Below, one piece after another: positions 26,201 through 35,894 of a stretch of 64,000 nt of DNA. The position numbers were made by a program, and so were the translations under genes. Origin of the DNA: Mesostigma viride. Taxonomy: Eukaryota; Streptophyta; Mesostigmatophyceae; Mesostigmatales; Mesostigmataceae. Numbering within the stretch: the first letter of the stretch is position 1; every line of letters starts with the position of its first letter. The notes below the pieces were generated by a model, which ran no database searches, was not told the origin of the DNA, and saw nothing but the letters and a program-made list of their open reading frames with translations. The DNA lies in NCBI GenBank assembly GCA_009746045.1, contig RPFO01000090.1, positions 1,265,699 through 1,329,698 of the forward strand, read 5' to 3'.

Positions 26201-26840
26201 GAGACGGCTCTACGGCGATCAACGTGTGGCACGTACCGCCTGCAGCGAGAAAGCCAGCCAGCCCCCCTCCCATCCCAGCAAACAATTCTAGCAATACAAC
26301 CCCTTCGGACAAGACCCGCGACTCTGCCACAACATCGGCACAGAAGTTACCTTCGGTTGTCGCGACAGCCACTTGTGACTGCGATTGCCGCGGGAGATGA
26401 GAGAGTTGTTGCTGCCGCACCGCGTTGGTGACGTGCTGACGCAAAAGGGCCTGCCGCGCTTGCGGCTGCTGTCGCGCCGCCCACGTGCTGTGCAATGAGG
26501 CCCGTCCCACCAGCGCTGTTGGGATGCACGGCCGATGCTTATCACGCACAGCCCCCCCAGCTGCCGTGACCTCCCCCATCCGTACCTCCACCACCGCGTC
26601 GTGCGAGCCAGCCTCGACCCGGTTGACCGTCGAGACACGCACTGCCCCAGTGTCCGAGCTGTAGCAGCTCACCGGGATGCTTGCTTGGCGCATGGCGTCA
26701 CCGTCTCTGTCAACGATGTACACCGCGCGACCTTCCCACATGCGTACCTCGAGCCGCATGGGAAACATGACCTCCATGCCGACCAGCACGTCATACGATG
26801 ACTGCTCGGTCACAAGGGCATTCACAGGGATGCAGGCCAT
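23160..26840 (-). CDS. C5 cytosine methyltransferase - reverse transcriptase - RNase H polyprotein
   Basis: 1226 codons without a stop. Residues 1-30 finish the aspartic protease (VLVGMEV). Residues 175-510 are a C5-MTase: motif I LELFAGMGGGLAGF (184-197), motif IV GWECQGLSQAG with catalytic Cys278, motif VI FENVV (320-324), motif VIII HRYRAFWTN (360-368), motif X VGQAMSAFQVGYVL (486-499). FENVV and HRYRAFW resemble DNMT3/DRM-type enzymes. Residues 540-561 are hydrophobic. RT spans about 660-880 with catalytic YIDD at 824-827; RNase H spans about 960-1080 (YTDWSKVGLGAVL). RT copies the element RNA; the MTase would methylate cytosines in DNA (family knowledge). Motif IV has Glu in place of the usual Pro before Cys (codon GAA). 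The frame is intact while gag and integrase are broken. Confidence 0.93.
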   Translation of the reverse strand: MACIPVNALVTEQSSYDVLVGMEVMFPMRLEVRMWEGRAVYIVDRDGDAMRQASIPVSCYSSDTGAVRVSTVNRVEAGSHDAVVEVRMGEVTAAGGAVRDKHRPCIPTALVGRASLHSTWAARQQPQARQALLRQHVTNAVRQQQLSHLPRQSQSQVAVATTEGNFCADVVAESRVLSEGVVLLELFAGMGGGLAGFLAAGGTCHTLIAVEPSPTARAVYRHHCAQLSALYPSQFPPSAWTDPFGECPQDIRAIGEVHVRGLLRRHKRIDLVLAGWECQGLSQAGVGRGLADPRSGLFWDLLRVVGLLQQLQDQPLAYLFENVVADDSPHEVVRKDWAQIVDILGAPVTCDNAGLGGLTHRYRAFWTNLALTTTIQAVVDAITRQHDGMPAEVALPPHLVTQRVDVADRHPYAPVNHVGKPMCALPTLVSYQGSSAYRDRGKGLVWDTGTGLLVQPPAEFREVSMGFHVGASAAEGVLEATRWSLVGQAMSAFQVGYVLRAAMQVRQGGGDIPTPPPPVSAHAAGVRPTASGGTGSPWRSRLLQLWSVILMTSLLSSTVFAGAPTLQQSVGRAVRAIQQVSVTPGVAAFSLFHDAAVRGPCLDSRSAAVADPAASHIWAIGEHLTATQRKAMEHWLHSARSVFAFSSEELGCYNGGCMGVPLDTDQPLFRRQHRLSLAELEFVDANCRELEAAGIIRASSSSYAAATVVAPKKDTITGEWTGMRMATDLRQLNAHTPVDRYPMPRVDDVLDKISPQVKYVSSLDLRSGFHQIKVVEADQRKLAFWGGTRLYEWVRMPFGHRNASAVFQRAMDQVLAGLPFAACYIDDVIVFSETFDQHLAHLDQVRIALDKANLRLHPEKCKFAQQTIGFLGHQIVPGGRTPEAAKVEAISNAAVPIDISGVRAYLGLAGYYRGYIQNFSTKVKPLTELLKKGNVWAWGPAQQRAIDTIKQELTAAPILRAPDYALPFILYTDWSKVGLGAVLAQKDDAGREHVIAYASRSNNSAESRYSSYEGEALAVVWAIKHFRPYLFGRVFTLVTDHQPLLWLMTSDKLTGKLARWAMIIQEYHLTIVHRPGVDHSNADVLSRYALPTTVDNTGARALGAESSPGSVVFVNAAGFADADAEADWRAVEYTVADFAASCNAVHPSPFTPAAGLLALEEGNSPSFDIDNTLARYLALQVVLVGHLTVECNMGDVWLDGRVLEQVQGIALTPPRLIGPQPSVTLS

Positions 26841-27268
26841 ATGTCGGATGGCCTGAGCGGGTTGAGGATGACCATTACCTGGACCGCAGTCATGGCAAAG
26901 GGTTTAGCGGCAGGGCCCTGCCAGCCCGCCACGGACACATGACTGTCCCGCAGCCCGCCATTCTCCCTGGTTAGGTTGAGCAACTGGGCCAGCCGAGCAC
27001 TGATAACGAGTGGCTGGGCCCCGCTGTCCAGTTTCACGACCAATTCATGGTCAGTACTGTAGACCACGTTGCTCAGGGGCTCCCCGTGCCCCTGCGCCTG
27101 AAACGCCATTGCTGGCTCGCCATCCGGATATGAGGTGACAGTGGGTGCCCCAGGCACTACGCACGCCCGCTGCGCGTTGTCCAAGACACCATGAGCGACA
27201 TGACCCACGATTACCGAAGCCGATGCAGGGCGATGCCCGACAAATGTGGCTGTCTCAGCGTTGTGCAA
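26822..27268 (-). CDS. Gypsy aspartic protease region
   Basis: The minus-strand frame carries the retropepsin signature LVVKLDSGAQPLVISARLA (catalytic DSG). It overlaps the 1226-codon frame by 19 nt in a different frame, which suggests programmed frameshifting or a small indel. Upstream it is cut by the CACTA element: gag sequence resumes beyond 35895. Confidence 0.75.
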   Translation of the reverse strand: MHNAETATFVGHRPASASVIVGHVAHGVLDNAQRACVVPGAPTVTSYPDGEPAMAFQAQGHGEPLSNVVYSTDHELVVKLDSGAQPLVISARLAQLLNLTRENGGLRDSHVSVAGWQGPAAKPFAMTAVQVMVILNPLRPSDIWPASL

Positions 27269-27287
27269 CACTAGGAACTCGGGAACC

Positions 27288-27640
27288 GTAAAAGTGGTAA
27301 AAGTGGTAAAAGTGGGTGGTAAAAAGTGGTAAAAAGTGGTAAAAAGTGGTAAAAAGTGGTAAAAAGTGGTAAAAAGTGGTAAAAAGTGGTAAAACGGTGG
27401 GAAAACGGTGGGAAAACGCTAGGAGAAAAGCAGGTGGTAAAATCATTTTACCACCTTTTACCACCCCTTTTACCACCAAAGTGGTAAAAAATACCACCAA
27501 GTGGTAAAAGCGAGGGTGGTAAAAACACGCCACAAAGTGGTAAAAGTGAGGGTGGTAAAAAGTGGTAAAAAGTGGTAAAAATGAGGGTGGTAAAAAAATA
27601 CCACAAAGTGGTAAAAATGACAGTGATAAAAAAGGGGAAA
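27288..27640 (+). repeat. CACTA left subterminal repeats
   Basis: About 25 units of AAAAGTGG(T) and AAAAAGTGGT, first direct, then partly inverted (ACCACTTT). Such arrays bind the accessory transposon protein in plant CACTA elements (family knowledge). Confidence 0.85.
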
Positions 27641-28204
27641 ATGCAGATTTTGCCAGCATTACAACACAAGCACTGTTAAGAACAGCTTAACAGGCCATCA
27701 TTCCAAATGGTTTCTTTATTAGAAATAATAATACATCCCATTAACAGTTGTCTCTCTTGATTTACAATGAGGATTTAGCCCCACATTGGGCGTCTCATCG
27801 ATACGTTTACACCATTGTGAAATAACACAGGCCGCATCAAGCCCAGCCAATTAATTTACTTCTTCTTCAGGTGTCATCATGATCAATGATGCTTCTTTGC
27901 CTGAACAAAGCCACACAGTTGCCAGCACTCATGCTCTGGAGGCCTGCAGGCACACAGAGCACCACCATTGAAGAGGACACAAGGGCAGCAAGGCAGGGGG
28001 GGGGGGGCAGTCAGGCACGGCAGATAGTTGTTGCCCAGCAAAACATCCTATGCATGGTGAAATGGGTTATGCCTGTGGGTATGATGCATGACCTAGCATG
28101 AGAGTGATACATACATGAGTAACAAAAATATACGCACATGGCAATTGGGTGTGACAACACCACATCACTACATAGCTAAAACGTGCTTCAGAAAAAACAT
28201 TCCA
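27641..28204. other. CACTA spacer
   Basis: AT-richer untranslated stretch between the subterminal array and the minus-strand gene. Contains a G12 homopolymer near 28000. No gene seen. Confidence 0.5.
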
Positions 28205-30312
28205 CTAAATTACCGGATCAGGAGTCTGACTCTGGGACTCCTTTGCTTGCCGCTCCAGCTCAACTTTCCGCTGCGCTTTTGCCATCATGGCCTTGAGCGC
28301 GGCAAGCTCCAGTTCCGCCTCGGTGAGATCTGGCGCGGAGGGAGCATCGGCAGACGCCGTTGCGGCCGGAGAGCTAGAGGCAGGCGGGATCGCTGGCGCG
28401 GAGGGAGCACCGGCAGACTCCGTTGCGGTCGAAGAGCTAGAGGCAGGCGGGATCGCTGGCGCGGAGGGAGCACCGGCAGACGCCATTGCGGGCGAAGGGC
28501 TAGAGGCAGGCGGGATCGCTGGCGCGGAGGGAGCACCGGCAGACGCTGTTGCGGCCGGAGAGCTAGAGGCAGGCGGGATCGCTGGCGCGGAGGGAGCACC
28601 GGCAGACGCCGTTGCGGTCGAAGAGCTAGAGGCAGGCGGGATCGCTGGCGCGGAGGGAGCACCGGCAGACGCCTTCTCCTTGGGTGGCGCCCGCGCTCGC
28701 TTGGCCGGTACATACTCATCCGACACCTCCTCCTTCTCCTCTGCTGGCCCCCAACTCTCCTTCAATTTCGCACGTGCGCCTCGAAGGTCGTCGTCAGTGA
28801 CGTTGCCCAGAAGGACCCACGCATTCTCGTTGCCCTCGGCGTCACCGTAATGCATCGTGGCAAAGTCAACAAACAGCATTTGCGAGCCCCCATCACGCTC
28901 CACAAACCGCGTGCCGTAAGGGGCCTTGAGCTTCGGCTTCACCTCCACCACTTTGCCAGGCTCCCAAACATACGCAGCCGGCCGCGCCCCATCGCGCTCG
29001 TACTTGTACCTTTGTGCCACGAAGGCCCCGTGCAGTGCTTCTCCGAAACCACCAGGGCCCGGTCGCTCTTGAACCACCGCGGTTGGCAGTAAGGTGCTCA
29101 GATAGTGCGCAAGCCCCAAGTCCATGGGACCACTAGGAAGCTTTCGCTTTGCAGCCGGCTTCTTGCTGGCGGCCGGCTTCTTGCTGGCGGCCGGCTTGTT
29201 GCTGGCGGGCGGCTTGTTGACGGCGGGGCGCGACGTGATGGGCTCGAAGACATCTGGCTTGATGGCAGGCACACGAGCAGGCGGGAGACCATCCGGCATT
29301 GGCAGGTCGGCCAGCTTGGGCACCGTAGTGGGCGGCTCCACGGTGTTGTTGGGCACCGGAGGGGACGGCTGCACAGCGTTGCTGGGCACCGGAGGGGGCG
29401 GCATGACAGGCTGCGTGCCAACGGGAGGGGGCGGCGGTACAACCTTCTTGGCCACCGGAGGGGGCGGCATGACAGGCTGCTTGGGAACGGGAGGGGGCGG
29501 CGGTACAACCTTCTTGGCCACCGGAGGCGGCGGCCTCACATCCGATACCTCCACAGGTGCAGGCGCGTACCCTGCCACTTCCTGCTCTAACTCCTCCTCA
29601 AGGGCTTGGAGCCGAGCTCTGAGTCTCCGAATTTCATCTGCTCGGACGCCTGTGGCATGCTGCACAGGCTTGGCCTCCGGCTTGACCTCCGGCTTTACTT
29701 CCGGCTTTACTTCCGGCTTGACCTCCGGCTTGGCCGCCGGCTTGGCCGCCGGCTTTGCCGCCGGCTTGGCAGCAGGAGTTGTCTGCAAGCAGAGGGCGGG
29801 GCATGGAATAAGGACGTTAACATTCGGGAAGTCGGTTAGTAGCAGACCTGCGATGAAAGAAAAAACCAAGAAGCTTGCAGACTCCTGTAGCTAAAGATAG
29901 CGTTATTACCTTTGGCATGTTGGTCACGTCGCTTAGCGCTTTGGTATTTTCCTTCACGTCATCATCCTCGTCCTCGGCAACTCTGCCTCTTTTTTAAGCT
30001 GGAGTTGCTTAGCCACCGGCTCAGCTCCTTTTTTACGAATTCTTCAACACTTAGGGCTTTGGGTTTGGAGCCCTTGGGCTTCTGGGCGGTGAGCTCACCA
30101 GTCGTCGGGTCTACCACCCAGCTGGATGCCTCATACTTATCCAGCTCTGCACGGTTGTCGTCAGCCACACATGTTTCTAGAAAGTTTATGCAGCTCTTCT
30201 TTACCCGGTTAATGAGAGCATCCACCATGGCGCCATCCTGTTCCTTGAGGACATACCCCTCTACGAGGTATGCACGGCCAAAGGTCGTGATTTGCAGTCT
30301 TAAGGTCCGCAC
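28205..30312 (-). CDS. CACTA accessory (TnpA-like) proline/alanine-rich protein
   Basis: Two supported exons on the minus strand: about 30312-29910 (donor AAG|GTAATAACG) and 29782-28205 (acceptor TGCTTGCAG). Exon 1 has a DALINRVKKSCINFLETCV-type helical segment. Exon 2 has KPAAKPEVKPE repeats, a short coiled coil (RRLRARLQALEEELEQEV), poly-Pro stretches, a 21-residue repeat (about five copies, GAPSAPAIPPASS core) and a charged C-terminal helix ending TPDPVI. An A6 run near 29990 shifts frame before the donor, so a further small intron, a slip or an error must be assumed. A role as subterminal-repeat binder is inferred from position only. Upstream exons were not resolved. Confidence 0.6.
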
Positions 30313-30719
30313 ATATTCCGAGGGAACGACGTTTTGTTTCGGCTTTTCCTCTTCTCGCTTGCATCAAATCGCTCCCACTCCTCAGGACTGCACACGTGAG
30401 CTGGTCGTAGCACTGCTACCCTTCTCGGCATTTACAACGTTCGGTCGCACACCACCATGCGACCAAGGCTGGCTAAGTCCGGAATCCCCCCGTTTTGCGA
30501 ACGGAGACGGTGCCAACGTATACATGACGCACTGCACCTGCCTCTGTCCGCCGTTGGATTCAGCAGATCGACGAACCTGGCAGCATCCCGCGCAAAAATT
30601 TTTTGAACGTCTTTCGCCAAAAGGCACCAACGGCAGCTACACAAACGGCCGGACCGCACGCCTCGCGCGGGGCCCGCACGCCCCGCGCGGCTGCGTGCGG
30701 ATCGGCTAAACTCCGTACT

Positions 30720-31320
30720 GCTTGGTACAAGTACAGAGGCCTCAGGAGCTAAGGCTGTACCGTTTCAGTAGACTTCTACCAATGAGCCCGTGACTAACCA
30801 ACACTACCGTACACTGACCGTAATATCTACCATTTGAATGACTGAGAAAATGTCCGTTTGATCAAAAGGGATCGACGACATCGAAAGCGTTGGCGAGCAG
30901 ACTCAAACTTGCAACGGGTGACTTAGCGGCTATCACGGCGGCGGGTGGCACCAGAAAGATGGCGGTCCCCCACCCATGGATACCGGAATCGAGCCGAACA
31001 CTTACATCGACACACATGCTAGCTGGCCAAATTTCGTGATGTCTCCTTTCCCTTCCTCCACGGATACCTACATTGTCCAGTTTCATTGGTCATCCTGCAG
31101 GCTTCCTGAGTTTTATCGCCAAATTATGTTGGATGCGTTCCTGGAAATGTCGACTGAGCCGGACTTCATGGTCACGGTTGATTAGTGAGCTGCCAGTGGT
31201 CTCACTGGCGCAGACGCCCTAGCGTGGCTCGATTTGTGATCCCGATGGCGACTGGTTAGCCACGGAGGGCCGGCATTGACCATCAACGGTCGATGCCGGC
31301 CCTCCATGTAGAGATTGTAA
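30720..31320. promoter_or_regulatory. Divergent intergenic region of the CACTA element
   Basis: Lies between the minus-strand accessory gene and the plus-strand transposase and probably holds both promoters. A small frame at 30976-31185 has a segment (YIDTHASWPNF) resembling the transposase (FMDTHSSWPAF), perhaps a decayed duplicate. GCCGGCATTGACC...GGTCGATGCCGGC around 31269-31302 can form a hairpin. Confidence 0.45.
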
Positions 31321-34300
31321 ATGCGTCAAGGACAGACAGTCGATGAATTCATGGCCGAGGACCCTGACGACGGGTCGGCCAGTGGAGAGGATGCAGCACG
31401 CCAGTTTGCTAGAAATTATGACGAAGCAGTGGCCAGAGTCAAGGACGATACGCCATTGTACCCGGGATCTGAGAGCAAGGCCTTGATGTTTACATTGCAA
31501 TTGCTGACGCTAATGGGGGAAAACTCATGCCCTCAGAGCTTTGCTGATGAGCTCTTCAAGCTGTTGGGAAACGTTCTCCCCGCGGGCAACACTCTGCCCG
31601 ACAGTATCTGGAAGGCACGGAAAGTGATCAAAGGCTTGGGCTTGGGGTACCGTGTGTACGATGCCTGCCCATGCGAGGGTTACTTGTACAAGGACAAGAT
31701 TACTAAGAGCTGCCCTCTTTGCAAGCTGTCGCGCTACGAGACGTACACTGACAGAAACGGTGACATCGTCAACTCGCGGAAAGCGCATCGCCAGGTTAGG
31801 CACTTCCCCCTGATGGATCGGATTAGGGCCTGGTTCCGAGTCCCGGAAATGGCGGAAGCCCTTCAGTACGCTGCGAAACATGAAAACAGGGAGCCAGACT
31901 CATCCACGCGCGTTGTGGACGGCTTGAAAGGCAGGTTTGCACTTGTTTCTACGCCTTCTGTTATGCAATGTGTGCCAAAGTATCAAGTTCGAGATTTTTC
32001 CTCTTGCGCTTATCTTTTGTTTGTACTGCTCTGATGGATACCTTTCTTTTTACGTCTGGTGTTTCTTGTGCATGGACCTGTTCGTGCAGACAGCCGTGCC
32101 ATCCAGCACATAAAGAACAACTGGGACTTTCGCAGCCAGCCGCGGAACACCATCTTCCTTCTGAATTTTGACGGAGTATGTCCAAGGTCTTTCATGGATA
32201 CCCACAGCAGCTGGCCCGCGTTTGTTTCCTGTGTCAACTTGCCCGAGTGGGTGATGGTGAATGGGCGGTTTTGCCCTATGGTGCTTCTTGTGGGCGCCAT
32301 GAAGGGGAAGGCACCCAAGAACATGACCATTTTTTTGGACTTGATCGCTGAGGACTTCCTGGTACTGTGGAAGGGGTATTACATTTGTGATGTGACGCTG
32401 GACGTGGCGGGTGTTTACACTACGACATTTGTGAGGTCCATTCTTGCTGGCATAATTCACGACTACCCGGCATACTCCAAGTCCCTGAACATTCCAGATG
32501 CAGGGTACTATCAATGCGTCCTACATGGTGATGAGTGGCGTGGGGTTTTTATCTCAAATGGCCGTATCGTTCTCCTTGGCAATGACCGCATGTTTCCCGA
32601 GGGTGACCCCCGCCGGCCGGCTCACGCTCCTGTTGTTCAGGAGATGGACCATGCTGGCTACCTGAAGTACTGTGCTACGCTAAAAAAGCAGCCCGAGCCG
32701 TTTCTCAAGTTACCGTACTGGGTTCACCTGAAGATCCGTCATTCTATTGACGAGTTCCATCTGTGTCCCAACAACTTCAAGCGGGTCATTCATTGCACAA
32801 GCGGTAATTGCTAAACATTTAATTGTATCATTTCATTGTGATTGTTGCATGCATTCATTGACTGTGGCCTATCTGTTCACATGGAAAGCTGATGTAATAT
32901 TGTTTTGTTTTTTTTTTCTGTTTGTACTATATGCAGGGAAGGCTATGGCGACCGGGTCACTTCGTGGCAGGCTGAAGGTCCTCGGTCTGAACCCGGAGCT
33001 GTGGCGGCCTGATGAAGACCCACCACCGGAGGGAGACCCACCACCGGAGGGAGACCACCAAAGTCCACCGAAGAAAGGCCGCAAGAAGAAGAGGGCGCCA
33101 GCACCGCGCCCCGGGTTCCAGCTGACGGCTGAGGAAAAGGCTGATATCAAGCGTAAGTGTGACATTGGGTTTTTATTTTTCCCGTAATTTGGAAATTTAA
33201 TATGTAGGACTGACTATGGTCTGTGTGATTTACATAGGACTGACTATTTTTTTCGGCTGTCGTGTTACTACTATGTGTTATTTTTTTGCGTGTGGTTGTA
33301 ATGCGCAGGTCTCGATGACATCATGGCGCATAGCCTACCCGACTACTTCACCGGCCGGATCAGTGGCTTGCTCTGCGATGCGAAGAGTACTGAAAAATCC
33401 AAGACGCGTGACAAGATCCTCTACTTTTGCAAGCAACTCCCGACCATCTTGCGTGGGCGGTTAGATGACGATGCACGGCAAGCATTTCTCCTTCAATCAG
33501 CGGCCTGGGACTTTGTGTTTTCTAGCGGCCCGGCGACTCAGCAGCAGTTGGATGACTGCGGCGAGATGTTTTTGCTTGCTGCTGTGGCGATGGAGCGTAT
33601 AGCGCCAGCGTCTGAGATGGCAAAATCTGTTCATATGATGGCCCACCTGGCCCAGCAAATCCCCTTGTTGGGTCGATGTGACACCCGCACCATGGCGTCG
33701 GGCGAGCGGATGATGGGGGCCATCACGAAAGCTAAGCTGTCCAACGTCAATGTGGAGTGCTCCATGGACGGAGCATATCGCAAGTCTGAGGCGCTGACCC
33801 ATCTGGCCTATCACATGGTGAAAACCGGGATGGTAAGTACACGCTAGTGACCGATTTTTTTTTTTAATGGATTTGTGTGCAGATTTAGTGTTATGTACGC
33901 GCTCCTTGTGGCACGGTCTTGTGCTGCATGCAGCTAATTTCTGTGCATATTTGTGTGCGCTGCTTGCAATGTCTTGTTTGCTTTCTTTTTTTTCTTTCAG
34001 CCAAAAGACCGCTACTACATCTGGGACGTCATCCACGCAGACCCGTCCAAGAAGGTCGAGTTGGGGGGGCGCAGCCGCAAGAATTTCTACACTTTCACCG
34101 CCGCGGAATCTGATGAAGTGGGCGCGATTTTGTTGGAGTATGCGCTGCCCAATGCGGAGTACAAAGATCCCGAAGTCAACGGCGATGAGGCCTACTGGTA
34201 AGACGCCGCTGTCCTATTATTGTAAGTTGCTATTCTTTGAGCTGATTTTCTTTCAGTATAGGGAACTTCATCTGATTTCCAAGGACTACTGCCGTTATTC

Positions 34301-35430
34301 TAATTTTTTTTTCTTGCATTGCTATCTTGCTTTGTATACGATGTGCATGCAGGCGGCCCTTGTGCAGCGACCTCTCATGGCTCAAAGACTGGATCGGACT
34401 CAACCAGCAGCCGCTGGTCCCGGAGCTTGTCCAGGCTGCAGCAGCCGGCGTGCAGCTCAAGGCTGAGGAGTATGATAGGGTGCACTTGTACGGTTTCAAT
34501 TACCGGACAAAAGAAGCTGACAGGAAGCAAGCATGGCGGACTGCAAACTGTGGTGTAGCCTACCATAAGGAGGGAAGCAGCACTCAGTACGGCTACCTGA
34601 CCCACATTCTCGTGGCAAAGCTGGTGCAGCCGGTGGGGCAGTGGACTCAACAGCTTGTGCTGAGAGTAGAGCTTTTCGATGCATCGGAGGTGGCTTACAT
34701 TCGGGATCAACGCTTGGTGTTGGTCCGCAGCGCCGAGGCACCACGCACGGCAAAGCTAGTGTGGCCAACATCTGTTAGCTCTGTTGGGTTTGTGCTGGAC
34801 CCACGGCATCAGCCCCAGCTTTCGGTCATTCACTGCAAGCTGCCCCGTCACCTGGCAACCGGGTGGGCTTTGGAGAACGAGTTTTTCCAAAGCACGGCGA
34901 CAAGGTGGCAGGAAGACATCAGGTACTTCCCACCTGAGCCGCCCGCTGAACGGCCGCCCGCTGAACCGCCGCCCGCTGATCCGTCGCCCGCGCCATCAAG
35001 CACGGCGGCACGACCTTCACGCGCAGCCCCGCCGCGCAAGAAAAAGAAGCCGCCCGATGAACGGCAGCCCGCGCCGGCAACCACGGCGGCAGGACCTTCA
35101 CGCGCAGCCCCGCCTCGCAAGAAAAAGAAGCCGCCCGCTGAACGGCAGCCCGCGCCGGCAACCACGGCGGCAGAACCCTCACGCGCAGCCCCGCCTCGCA
35201 AGAGAAAGAAGAAATCTGAGGCTTTGGCGCCTGCATCACACAAGGGGAAGGAGCCCATGCCCCCGTTGCGCACAAGTGCACGCGCGCGCACGGTCAGGGA
35301 CTATAGAGAACAAACCCTAGCAACGAGGGGAATGACAGTGATTTTAACGGTAGTGATGCCAAGGATGATTCTGATTGATGCTGCTGCGCCAGCATTTTGC
35401 GGCCTCATTAGATGCTGCTCACAAGTGTAA
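31321..35430 (+). CDS. CACTA transposase (TnpD / Transposase_21-like), 6 exons
   Basis: Exons 31321-31934, 32094-32803, 32937-33152, 33309-33832, 34001-34197 and 34353-35430 join in one frame through GT-AG introns to 1112 codons, with no stop. Exon 1 has the family's zinc-binding block (YDACPCEGYLYKD ... KSCPLCKLSRYE) and PLMDRIRAWFR. Exon 2 has the catalytic-core region (FLLNFDGVCPRSF, IFLDLIAEDF, IIHDYPAYSKSLN, YYQCVLHGDEW). Exon 4 has the VHMMAHLAQQIPLLG/GERMMGAITK region seen near the C-terminus of plant TnpD proteins. Exon 6 ends in Pro-rich repeats alternating with basic RKKKK clusters, likely nuclear localisation signals. It would cut and rejoin DNA at the CACTA ends (family knowledge). 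The gene appears intact. Confidence 0.88.
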
Positions 35431-35509
35431 TCATGCCGATATTATGTTGAATAAAGATGCATCATTCATTGTTTGGGCCTAAACTGACTTGTTGTCGGTT
35501 CAGCCCTTG

Positions 35510-35876
35510 TGTTTTTTACCACTTTTGTGCTCGTCGTGGTGTTCTTTTTACCACTTCAGCCACTTTTTATCACTTTTTACCACTTTTACTGCTTTTTACT
35601 GCTTTTTACTGCTTTTTACTGCTTTTTACTGCTTTTTACCACCATTTTCCACCTTTTACCACTTTTACCACCTCCGTTAGGTGGTAAAAGTGGTAAAAGG
35701 TGGTATTTTTTACTGCTTTTTACTGCTTTTTACTGCTTTTTACTGCTTTTTACTGCTTTTTACTGCTTTTTACGGCTTTTTACGGCTTTTTACGGCTTTT
35801 TACTCCTTGTGGGTGGTAAAAAGTGGTAAAAAGTGATAAAAAGTGATAAAAAGTGATAAAAGTGGTATTTTTTACC
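35510..35876 (+). repeat. CACTA right subterminal repeats
   Basis: About 30 units of TTTTTACTGC, TTTTTACCAC and AAAAAGTGGT type, partly inverted relative to each other, mirroring the left end. Confidence 0.85.
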
Positions 35877-35894
35877 ACCCCCGAGTTCCTAGTG

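Larger units (their letters stand above)
27269..35894 (+). mobile_element. CACTA (CMC/EnSpm-type) DNA transposon, 8.6 kb
   Basis: Perfect 15-bp terminal inverted repeats CACTAGGAACTCGGG (27269-27283) and CCCGAGTTCCTAGTG (35880-35894) with a 2-bp AA duplication. Subterminal arrays of GTGGTAAAAA-type units lie inside both ends. Two genes diverge from the middle: the transposase on + and a proline-rich protein on -. Inserted into the gypsy element between gag and protease, so it is younger than that insertion. TIRs and transposase look complete, so it may still be autonomous. Confidence 0.92.

Noticed and set aside
27255-27669. Minus-strand Phe/Tyr-rich frame (FYHFLPLFTT repeats) and its + counterpart near 35.5-35.8 kb
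   Set aside because: They are translations of the CACTA subterminal AAAAAGTGGT arrays.
28115-29092. Plus-strand 325-codon frame with RRGRRDRWRGGSTGR repeats
   Set aside because: It is antisense to the 63-bp coding repeat of the minus-strand CACTA accessory gene, which has introns and a sensible domain order.
34848-35291. Minus-strand 147-codon frame
   Set aside because: It is a shadow of the Pro/Lys-rich last exon of the CACTA transposase.
27269-35894. Reading the whole 27-36 kb block as part of the gypsy element
   Set aside because: The CACTA TIRs, AA duplication and CACTA-type transposase show it is a separate insertion between gag and protease.
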